The notes beneath the pieces were generated by a model. That model made no database searches. It saw only the letters and a list, made by a program, of their open reading frames with translations, and was not told the origin of the DNA. This document shows, in pieces, positions 37,801 through 49,800 of a DNA stretch of 64,000 nt (within the stretch, counting starts at the first letter, position 1; the number at the start of each line of letters is the position of its first letter). The translations under genes were made by a program, and so were the position numbers. This DNA is from Campylorhamphus procurvoides. Lineage: Eukaryota; Chordata; Aves; Passeriformes; Dendrocolaptidae. The stretch is from the NCBI GenBank assembly GCA_013396655.1, contig WBMV01005161.1:1-64000 (forward strand), given 5' to 3'.

Positions 37801-40800
37801 AAAAAGAGCTGGGCCTGTTCAGCATGGTAAAAAGGAAGCTGGTGGTGATCATTTACCTGCCTAAAGTTATTTCAATGGCAGTTGTGAAGATAAGAGCCAA
37901 ACTCTTCTTGGTAGTACCAGATAGAATAACAAGAGCCAATTTTGGCTGTGGACTATCAGACTGCATGCTAGGGAGAAAGCCTTTTTGCCAGGAGAGCAAT
38001 ACAGCACTCAAACAGGCTTGTCCAGAGAGCTCACAGCATCCCTGCCCTTGAAGGTTTCCAAGGTTTGGCTGGATAAAGCCACAATTAGCCAATGACCTAG
38101 TGTCAGTAGCAATCCCACTGCTAATTGCTAGGCAATCCAGCTGCTGGGAAATCAGAAGGTAAAAGTAGAAAGCTTTTTAGAGATCCTTTTAAATAAACAT
38201 TTTCATAATTTTGTGATCTGATGTTTTCTGTAGTGGATATAATAAAAGAAAATACATAGCAAAAGTATTTATTTTATGTATTTATGTTATGCTTTTGCTA
38301 TGCATAGTAACGAAGTATAGAGAAAAATGCCAATAACTAACTGAAGTTAAAAAAGAGAGTAAAGGAAAGTGTCAAAGAACCAAACTATATTTTTAGACAT
38401 GTCAAAAGAGCAAAGGTTTCACAAAGCCTGCAGAAACCTTTCAGTAAGAGATCTTTTCCGAGAAGTCTTGAGGAAAGTCCTTATCTTCTTCCTCATTCTT
38501 TTTCTTTTGGCTCTTTTCTGCATGTAAACACACACAGAATTTTAACTCATGCTACTACTGTACTGCCTCTGTAAAATTAATAGATCTGTCAACCAGAAGA
38601 GTATATTTTTAATCTGAAGATGGCTACATTGCAACAAAAGCACGTCATTACTATCAAAATTAAAACTTCCATAGTAGGCAATCCACTTGAACAAGACTGA
38701 TATACTTTATGATGAAACTAAGAAACTGGTAAAATCCCACCAGCACTTTGCACTTTTCACACTTTGCATGGCAAAAATTAACTGGATTAAATGATGATCT
38801 CAGCTGGTAGGGCAAGTCTGGAATTAAAAATGCTATGCTTCTGAAGGTCTTAGAGATGAACTTCAAAAAAATCTAAGAGGGCTGCTGTCTTCCTAAGGGA
38901 TTGAAGGAGATACATCAGCTAGTCTTCACAGGAAGGTACTTGTAATACTCATTAGTGGTTTATAGTGACTTAGGCTGAAAGGAGAGGACAAGGACATGGA
39001 CTGCAATAAAATTAGCATAACAAATTGAAGCTGTGACAGCTATTGATCATGAGACCCACATAACTCAATGGCAGTTCACTGTCTGCATTTAGGGGATGAA
39101 GAGTAGTGCTGTCAGGAATTCACCACTTTAGCCAACATTGGAGTCACAAAAAGACAGCTTATCACAACCTGTGAAGCTTTGTACAGGAAAACATAACGGT
39201 AGATAGATAATGTTAAATTTAATTCTTCATTTGTTTATAATCTTAAAAATGTAAGAGACTGAAAACCCTTTTCCTATCTTAACTATACCCCAGAGCTAGA
39301 AAATCTTTACTAGAGTATGCACATTCACATTGTGTTTAAGGCCTTTAGCCAAGCATGAGTTACTGGGTTATTTACCTTTTCAGTGTCAATAGGTAGTCCA
39401 TAGTCATAAACAGTACCTGCTCTTCCTTTGTTCTCCTTTCAAACCAATACTATTTAGACAAAAAGGGGAGGAGGAGACAAAGTCACATAAAAACAACACA
39501 TTTCAAAGATGTAACACTTTTTTCTCCAGGAAGCATGTGTCCCTAAGTACTCTCACAATGAGGTAACTGTGAGCAGCCTTACCCAAGAAAACACCAGAAA
39601 ACAAAGACGTAGGTTAGATGCTGTACCACAAAACATACCCCCAAAAATTTATCCTTATTGCCAGTGAAGCTATATGTTGAAGGAGCCTGTGCCTCACAGT
39701 TTGTAGTTAGACTTCAGCAGGAAAGAAATCCTCTCAGAAGACTTCATATTAGTAATGCAGAGAAGAGAAATACTCTACATTTCCTTCAGTCTAATTTTGA
39801 GACTGTGATCACGGTTGAGAGAGGGCCACACTGCAGGTAGATTAAATGGATCGTAAGAACAGCTGTCTGATAATGAAGCTAAATCTGCAAGTAATACAAT
39901 TTGAAACACGCTGGGGAGATAGAAGTAATACAGAAGGGTAAAAGTGGAGAGAAAGTTGTAAGGAACTCGCTATGTGGTAAACACTGACCCCTTGCAGGAC
40001 AGTTTGGTGGTGAAGCCCTGTGAGAAGAAAAAGTAACAAGGAGACATAAACCACAAAAAGTTACTCCATCTTAATCCACTTCAAGAACTGAGAGCACACA
40101 AAACCACCCTGTATGCTGAACCTCTACCTGTTCAGAGTACTACCATAACTAACTAACATAGCCATAAGATGGTAACAACTTCCCTACAGTACTAGCAAGT
40201 AACACAAGTTGTGCTCTTGTGCATGATTATTACACAAGTAAGTCAGATAGCTTTGTGCCTTACCTTTCATAGGGCCCTCAACAGTTCACAGGATTTTGAG
40301 AACCACCACACAGAATAGAGGAATGACAGACATGGACACAGCCTAAACCTGTTCATAAGATATACTAGTGTCCTCACAGAACAGGTTAAGATCTTATACC
40401 ACCTTTATCAAACTGACTCTTGCTCTGGAAGAACAGATTTAATCAGCAATGAAAAGTTCAGTGTTTGCAATCAAATCTGGAAATTTTAACTCCAAAAGCA
40501 AAAACTAAGAGAATGTGAAGTGATATTAAAGCAAAATCCCACAAAGCTGTGAGAAACTGGTTTGGTTTGCTTTTATGCCCCATTAAAAATAATTAAAACC
40601 ACGCAAGGTAAACAAATGGGGGGGCAAGACTCAGTAATATGAAAAATTAGATCAGTCCATTACACACAAAGGATCTTTGAGGCTTTTGCTCATTCTTCAA
40701 CTATGCTTCTACTTAGCAGTTGATTCATTGACAGGGACTCTACTATTCTAGTCTTTTGAGCTGTTACCCATGGAAAGTCTGTACAAATGCACTCCACAAG

Positions 40801-43800
40801 TGTATTCCAGTAGATGAAGTTGTATAAATAAGCCTTCTACACAGTTGCACACAGTGTTATGGAACACATTATACATCAAGGTTCGGTTAGCATCATGAGC
40901 TAAACACCCAAACCAAACCCCCACAAAAAATAACCATGTTTTTTGTTGCTTCAAGACCCATTGTTTTCAAGTAACTTAAGAAAGCTGTTAATGGTATCAA
41001 AAGAAATCTTTATCCTTAATCTGTGTCACACACTCATGAATAAGAGAATATGCTGATTCCTTTTTGTTACCAAGACACCGGTGTTGCTGTGGTAACCACA
41101 CTTACATGAAACAAACTACTCACCTGCACAATGATGCCCTTGCTCTTGTATTCTGCATGGAGGCCTCGAGAGAAGAAATCCACAAAAGCCTAGAGAGAAA
41201 AGAAGGGAAACATGCAGCATGCTACACATTAAAATGGAAACTCCAGTTTGCCCTTTTCTTAAAGCACATTTGAATTACACTTTAGCATTCCTGTTTCCAA
41301 AGTGAAAAACCTTAGGTTTCAATTAAACTTTGCATATAAGAGCAATGCCATTCAAATAAAACCCCTATGTTTATTAATTATTTTTACAGAAGCAAGGCTC
41401 AACCTAAACAAATAAAACCCTTTTTAATTTAAAAGAAAAAGGAATTAGATTTGTTACATAAAGCCAAATTAAAAAAAGGAAAATAAGACTCATGTTCACA
41501 TCATTCACTACTTATATCATCTCCTTAGACTCTTTCAAGAGTTATATAAGTGGGTTTCTCTTGTGCATAGTTTTTAGAACATAGTGTTTAAACACTTGGG
41601 CTTCTGCCTTTACACTTTAAAAGATGCCATCCTATGGTGATACTTCCTCCTAATCGTCAAGTCCATCTTCACAGATTCTCTTCCAAACTTCTGCAAGTTT
41701 TAGAAATTACAAGACTCAAAGTTCAAAGAAAAAAGTGAAAGGGCTTAAAAGGTGGATGTTAGCACCTGCCTTCAGATGCCCTCAAAGTTCATTCAGTCGC
41801 CTCCATAATCACGCCAGTAAATACTATCCTAAGAACTCTAGGCTATGCAGAAGTTCAAACCAGCATAACTCCCACTTCCTGAGTTCTTCTAAACCACCTT
41901 TCCACTTTTCCCTCCTGCAGTTCATTGAGACAAAATATCAGGTTCTGCCATGGTTTCTTGTTTTAATGAAATGATACAACCAAGTAGGATGAATGGAGTA
42001 CCTTCAACTGAACAAACTAAGCTATCTTGCCCATGCTTGAAGGTAAAATAACTACTAAGAAAATTAGTTCAAGTATTTAAGAAGCAGTTGCTTCAGACTA
42101 GTTTCAAAACAAACAGCAAAGCTCTAGTACTGCACCATGGTCACCATGTCACTGGTGGTTTAACACAAGTCCTAACTGAATCCAGCACTTAAAGTTGGCT
42201 GTGCCCAGTGTTTTTTCTATCAAGGTCATCCCACTGAACTCAGTCTATACAAGAACCAACAGACACACTCCCATGTCACTGGGCTATTTCTATAGACACT
42301 CTTCTGAGCACACTCAATATATGAAAGAAAACTAGATTTTGCTGTGTAGCAGATAGGTCCTTTTACTCTTTAAGTTGTATGTACCATCTAGAAGGAATCT
42401 CCTTAAACCAAAAAAGCTCATCTGCTGTCCAACTGGTCATTCCTCCTCCCTTTCCCATAAGTTTGTAATGAAATTTAGTACTCCACATGAACCAAGACTA
42501 AAAGTCTGGTCTAGAACAACTATTCAAGGGAGCTGGCCATCTCTTACAGCAATAAGGCATGTGCATAGATATGCAAATAGTTTGATGCAGACCCTGAACA
42601 CAGCTGCCAGATCTGTGTGTGATAACTGCCCAGAGCATACTGATAATCTATTAAAAAGAACTGTATTACGTTAATAGAAGTGCTTTGATCATTCAAATTT
42701 CTAACTATTCCTCCATGAGAAAAGTCCTGAAATTAGCTACGGCTCCAAATATGCAGATACAGTATAAAAAGATTGTCATCTCTACTGGTTACAAAAAGCT
42801 TGCAACAAAGAGAATGCTCATTTCATATGAGAAGAAAAAAATAGTACACAAATGAACTTTGGAATTTTTCTTCTTGAAGCATTTCTTTCAACTCAATTTG
42901 GGTTTTCTACCTCCAGATGCTTAGCCCCCCCAACAACTTTGAACTTAAGGTCTTAAGACTACTCTCTAAGTAAACATTTCTTGAATAAGTAGATAAGCAT
43001 TGCATGTGAGAAAATTTCTTCTCCTTGGATATCCAAATATCCAATAAAAAACTCGAACACTAAAGAGCTGGGGGTGGGGGGGGAGAACATACAATCATAT
43101 TTCACTTCTCATTAGCATTAACATAGATAGATAGGTAAACCTGTCAAAAAACAGCACTATGATTCCTTTAAAAAGATCTCATTTAATTGTAAACCAGGGA
43201 ATTCTCCACAGGAAGGTTAAAGAGCTGAATCACGTCTATTCCTGCTAATTAGTCGAAGTCATTGACTTAGACCTGAAGGATACTATGCTTTAATCCCTAT
43301 CTATATAGATGAGTTTAAAAAAACCCCTAGAAACTGCAGATACAGTCTTTCTATAGCTACATTAGGGGAGTCACTTTCATGCTTACTAATCTTGCTGTGG
43401 TAGAAGATGAGCAGTGCTGACAATAGGCAGATTATCTGACCTGTAATTTAGGTTTCTTGAAGGAGAGAAAGAAATATTTGAGCTTCCCATTGAAAAACAG
43501 ACTAATCAAAGCACCATAAGGTATATTATCATTAAAATCAGATGCTCAATTCATTCCATGAAGCTGAAAGCACCACCACAACAAAAGTGACCATTTGTAT
43601 TAAAACAAAGAACTGTCCTCTCAGGACACAGCTATTTCAAGAAGAAATTTTATCATCTAAAACCACCTCAAGCTTCTACACTTAAATATCCCCTCCTTTA
43701 GTATGAATACCATAGTGTGCATCAACTCCTTTCTGGGAATATGAAGACGTTACTGAGAGTCTAGAGGAAACACAGGTCTGTTTTGACATGAATGACACTA

Positions 43801-46800
43801 CTGAAGGTTTCTTCATCCTGTCAAGGTTCTGCTTAGACTCTGAAACCCTTGAAGTATTTAAGGTAATTACCAGAGATGCCTGAAAACTCTGCAGTGCCAT
43901 ATTGCTTTAATATCAGTGTAAAGATCTCTTGCATTGTTTTATCACATATTCTTCAGTTGCATACTGTGTACCCATACTGTCTTTACGGCATTCACTGGAC
44001 ATGTTTTAGGGGGATGTTTCAGAATTCCCCGTAATTATCTTTGGGGGGAAAAATAAGACCAGCTGCAAAAAGACGAAACTGTCCCAGTGACCCAAAGAGA
44101 AACCAGAGCAAATAAATTTAAGACGAAATGTAGGTCATCACAGAATATGGGGGGAAAAAAGTTTCAATATCAAAACAATAAAATGTATTAGACTTAGTCA
44201 GTGTCCTTTCTCAACCTCACACTAACCTTGCTTGGCACACTAGCATCCTTTTCCATGTGAAAATGTAACGCATGAGGAAATATATAAAACAGTAATTTCC
44301 ATGGCCGTAAACCCTTGCACTCAGTCTTCTCTCAACCTTCCAGCTCCTACTATTGGAAAAATCCAAGACAGAAACTCTGTACTTTTAGTTCATGAAAGCA
44401 CCACTAGATGGACACCAAAACATTTATTCCTTAAGTGTTGGCTTATGTCTGACACTTGATTTCAGTGTGGAAAAGAACACTTACCTTGGTTGCAGAGTAA
44501 AGAGTCAATAGTGGAGTTGGATGCATTCCAGAAGCTGATGCTATATTCAGGATTATCCCTTTTGATCTGAAAGGAAGCGAAAACAGAATCATGAAAAAAA
44601 AGAAAAATCTTTTACGTTTCAGAAAATTACAGCAAGCCTAAAAAAATCATTTTAGGATGCAACTGAGATTAAGATCTGTTTAAAACCCCCAACCAAATCC
44701 TAAATTGAAATTTACTTCACCACAGTATAGGTACCCAAGCAGCTGGTATAAATCAGGAACAAATTCAAGGTCAATAGAGCAAGAGCATCAAAACTATATT
44801 AATATACACACAGACACATACAGACATTAGGCTAAACTATGCAAAACCATTGAGTCAAGCTGGCACAAGTTCAAGAGGAACTTCTAAATCAGGGTAAGGT
44901 GGCAGAAGTGGAAACACAGGTTTGTTATGTAATTTACACTTTGGTAATTCATCTTCTAAATTTTACTTCATGATGGATCTTCAAGATAGGAAGCATCTGA
45001 ATCTACTGCTCAAATACAGAAGTGTTTTAATAATTACGGAAGATATTCAGTGGACGAACACAGAAAATAGGGGTTGTTTTACAGCTGTATTACAGTTACA
45101 CTGAAGATACTACCCAACAATATGTTGTTAAAATACCAAAAATTAGCTACCATCTGCTCTGTCAAACAGTTCTAAAGCATGTGCAGGTAGGACAGAAAGA
45201 CTCCTGCATTTCCCAATACAGATTGAATTGAACCATGTCTATTTCTGAGACTAGTTTTACCTACAAAAACTGACATACTTAATGCTAGGTAGGAAAAAGA
45301 AGTAAATTTAAAAGTTTCATGCAAATTAGGGCAATTACACTGTTAGAAGGTGCTGTGAGAGAGTCCAACATAAAGATACGTCTCTGCCTCTTTCTACCCT
45401 GTCGCAAATTCAAGCCAGTTTACCTGACATGCTAAGTGTACTGTGTTTAATGTAGTGAGAAAATACATGCAGGTAGGCATCACACAGTTCAACTCCTGCA
45501 GATTTTACATGTGAATTTCTCCTTTGCTCACCTAGGTATACCCTACACCACTGCTGCCACAATTATTTACATAACCATCTTAAAAACAAACGGTAATTTA
45601 AGTAATTAAGACCATTAAAAACTAAATATAAATGTTTTGGAAATCATGACAATAGATTCAAAGCAACATGGCTTCTGTCATGATATAAGCTTGAATTACA
45701 TCAGTGATTGATTTGCCTCTAGAAATGAGACGGCAAATGTGACAGAAAAGAATAATTTCCATCATTCAGGATTTCAAACAACTTTGCCAAAGTTCATTGT
45801 ATTTTTCAGGAGTTTCCTGCAAGTCTTGGTTGGTGAAATAAAGTAGTAAACTGGATCAAAATACATAGCAGGAAAACACAAGACCACAAATTAATCATGA
45901 ATTTTCAAGACAGCAAAAGGTTAGCAGTGAATGCTAGAAGTTTTTCGTATCAAGAGAGGTGGTGATTGTGATATTTATTCATGAGCTCAAACGGAGATCA
46001 GCAGTGAAATGAGTATTTATGCAGTTTTTAAGAGATTACCAGATTGGCGAATACTACAAGGAACCTTTTTAAGAGCTCAGGCTGCTATGTGAACAGACTA
46101 CAGAATGGCAGGCGAAAAAACCCCAGTATTAACAGTGCACCGATAACTGAGAATGCATACTAAAGAAAATAATGTGAATTACAAACCTTGCAGGACTCAT
46201 AAAAAACTTGAACAAGTTATTTTTTGTGCAGCAATTACCAAAACTAGTCAAAGAATAGGATGGGAATGGCAGGGACAGATCCTTCACCACCACCAAAATC
46301 TTGTATTACAGTCTACAGAACACTTTTATCCCTCCAAATACAGAACAGAAATGTCAAGAACATATGATTTAAGAAAGAGAAGGAAAAAAAAAACAACCCC
46401 ACCCTAATACATCGATTTGCTTATTTAAGAGACTATTAAGAGCAGCCATGATAAGAGTATACAAACTCATGAATTAAAAAGATCAAGATCTTGATTTATC
46501 CTCTCAGAATACAAAAGAAAGATGACATTTATTTAAATGGAAGACTGAAATTTAGATCTGATAAAAGAAAATGCTCTTCCCATATTCAGACTATAGGACT
46601 ACTTGCCATAAAACTTAATTGAGCACAAAATCTTAGCAGGATTCAAAGAAGAAGGATAGAAGTATTGATATGGATAAACACAAGCCTCATAAAACAAACT
46701 GAAGCTTTAGAAGAAAGGCTGGCATTCAGGCCTGCAGGGTCTGGCTAGACTGCAACTTTCTGGCAGGAGTCATGACCATCACCTAGATGGAGTGAATTAA

Positions 46801-49800
46801 TGGTTTGACCTAGTGAAGAAAACCCTCTTGGAAACACAAAAAATTAGTAGGAGATAGCAGCCCCTTGCAGAAGCTCCATGTATTGGTCTCTTTGAAGCAG
46901 TCAATGCCACCAGGTGTTTTATGGTCTGTATTTTTACTTTTTTAAAGAAAAGAGTCCTACCCTTAAAAGCCCGTAACTTAAAACTTCCAGATAAAATGAA
47001 ACTGAGAAGCATGTCTGTAGGGGAACACCTCCAATTACTCAAATTACAATTTTGTTGCTTAGAAGAATTGCAGAAGAAATGTTTTTAGAGAGGGATCTGA
47101 AGAATTACTCGAACTTCAGTATGGCAAAAAAAAAATTTTTGCTTCGTCTAACTGGAGTGTGCATTTAATGACAAAAAAAAAAGAGTTGGTTAGGATGAAG
47201 AGAGCCAGGCCCACACCCTCACACTTCCCCATCATTCTACCTTAAGTGGTCCAGCACCAGGGAGGCTATATTTAGCCATCTCCCTGTTGCTGTGGCAACC
47301 AGCGCCTGCTCCAGCTGCATGCCAAGTGGAAAGAGCAAGCTTCTTCTGTAATGTAATTATGCACTTGCTACTTCCCTGGCAATAAATACCATAGTTTGGT
47401 ATTTGTCTAGAAACAGTCAACTGATTTTTGGTGGTGGTGGCTTTTTTGTTCCCAAAACCATCAAGCTTTGATTTTCAGTTCTATGAAACTCCCACCTCAG
47501 ACAGTAGCTTGAAAATTTACAGAGAAAATGCTCAGTTAAGTGTAATAGGAAGCTGCAGATTATAAATTGTCATTTTAAGTGTTCAGAGCACAGGAGAGAA
47601 GCCACAGCAGAGAATCTAAATGCCATTACCAGAAGTGGCACTCACCTAACGCTGTTGCAGTTATTATAAATAGAAAGTAAGAGACACACCAAGATACAGT
47701 TTTATTTTCTCTTATCAAACCTGGATGCAAATCATGCAAAGTCTGCTCTATTTTTGCACTTATCTTGTAATACGTTGCCATAAAACCAACATTCAAATAC
47801 ACAAAAGTATGCACTATAGATAGCTGCAAGATGCTATAATATGCTACGTCACCTCTGTCTACACAACATGCTATCCTCCTTGAACAAGTGAGGAATAACA
47901 ATGAGATTCTTAGTCTAGTTTTATTCTTAGAGCCTGGAGCTCTAGGAAGCCCGTGGTCTCATGTGAGAAATGCATGGCTGACCTATAGAGCAGCTGAGTA
48001 TAGCTACAATTCATTCATGCCCTTGGATTTGCAGGACATCCATGCCCTCCCGTGGTTACAGACTCTTAGCCGTATTAATGGCCTGTGAGGTATGACCGTG
48101 CAGGAGTTGGCTGCTGCAGACATTGCTTCAGTGCACTGCAAACCTAATCAACTTCACAAAAATCAAACAGAAAACAAGCTTTTTCAAATATTTTTCCCCA
48201 GGACAGAAACCAAGGCCTTCATCCAAATGGAGCAGTAGTTTAAAATGGCTCCTTATACACATGAAAAAGTTCAAGATGTGCACTTTGTTTTTTTTAACCA
48301 CTATTAACCTTTTTTTTTTCTGGATTCTTGAACATGTATCCTTGGGATCCCTGAGGTAGCCATGCAATTAAGAGAAGTGAGAGTAAAGATAATATGGTAT
48401 GCTCAAGGGCAGTCAGAACCAGAAGTTAGCAGGATCCTAGTTTGCTGCCTTTCATTCAAATCATCTTACCTGGATTCATATGTAATAGAAAAACATACAC
48501 AGGATATTCTAGAAGTAGAGCATACATCATTCTGTCCTGAAAGCTGATGAGATCAACTCTGCCAAATGGATGCCTACATCATTTCTTTAACCAACAAAAA
48601 AACCGAGCCAAGAAACTGTTAGATCTTCTAAGTTCCAGAAAAGGAAACATTAAATCCCTTTGAAAACAGAATGGTTTTGGTCATGTTGGCACCTTCAGAG
48701 GGCGGTGGTTTCACAAAAAGCAAGACCTTTATCTATCAATAATAGTACAAAGACTAACTTATGACTTACAAACCCTGAGTAGTAATCACCACTGTAATAT
48801 AATCCTCATCCTATACTCCAGCTTCACTGAGCTCAGTCTTCTTCTAATTTAAGTCTCTTTAGATGAAATAAACTTATTTATATCTCGATTGTTTAACTAA
48901 AAATGTAAGCTCACCATCACCTTGACAAGGCTCGTTCTTACAGTTTGTACCCAGGAAGAAGCTTTGTTCTAAATGTGAAACACATGCTGTGCATCTGTGC
49001 AACCCTTGAATAACTGAATCCTGGTCTGCAATGAAGACTCCCAGATAGTGGGATGATACAAAATATACCAATTTTTTCTTCACCTTTGCCAGATTTGGAA
49101 GTTCGCCCCATATATAAGCTCCTCCTGCTGTATCTGTTTGCATGGTTCTGCAGAGTTTTCCCCATTACTGCAAGCACAGCTTAAACCTGACCTCAACCCC
49201 CAGCAAGCCAGGGTCAGCACTGCAACAGAGATGGCCAACAGCCAGGACAGCCAACAGCAGTTAGAAAATAGCCTGGAGAGACTAAATGGAAACTGAACCT
49301 TTTAGTTTCATCTGGGAGCTACCTAGGAAGTCAGTACACCTCTTCTGTGGAGACAGTGGTGTATTATTTTAAAGAGCTGGTCTCCGATTCTACTTTTTCA
49401 AATGATCACAGACTTTCCTCAATATACCTCCTACTGTATAATGAGAACATATTCTTTGCATCCATTTTACTTACAATGACTTAGAGAAATAGCCTTAAGA
49501 AGGTTATTCCCAGGAACTGTAACCACCCCCTCAGAATAGCAGGTTGTTGAGTTAGTGCTGATGAGTCAGACGGCTTTTTAATTCTGTTCTAAAAGGAATC
49601 ACCACAACAGTGGAGAAGGGAGAGGAAAAATAAAAAGGGAATCGAGTGGAAAAGGCTTCCACCATCTGATGATTCATGCACCATCAGCGTGACTCACACA
49701 GCATTACTCTGCCATTAAAACATGGAGACTAGGCTGATTAGTCACAGTAATGAATTTTTCAAGAAAGGATTCTCCCCTATAAATAATGATGACTTTGTCT

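Larger units (their letters stand above)
35099..41123 (-). other. HSD17B12 intron (6.0 kb)
   Basis: Contains a diverged CR1 fragment at about 37,800-38,110, an 11-bp-arm inverted repeat at 38,255-38,302 and an RFX X-box-like palindrome at 41,083-41,096. The remainder is unremarkable. Confidence 0.85.

Noticed and set aside
39376..39416. 41-nt segment with AG and GT borders on the minus strand in an HSD17B12 intron, looking like a cassette exon
   Set aside because: The acceptor has a purine-rich, not pyrimidine-rich, upstream tract; 41 nt would shift the frame between two exons that join perfectly in phase 0; no family sequence corresponds.
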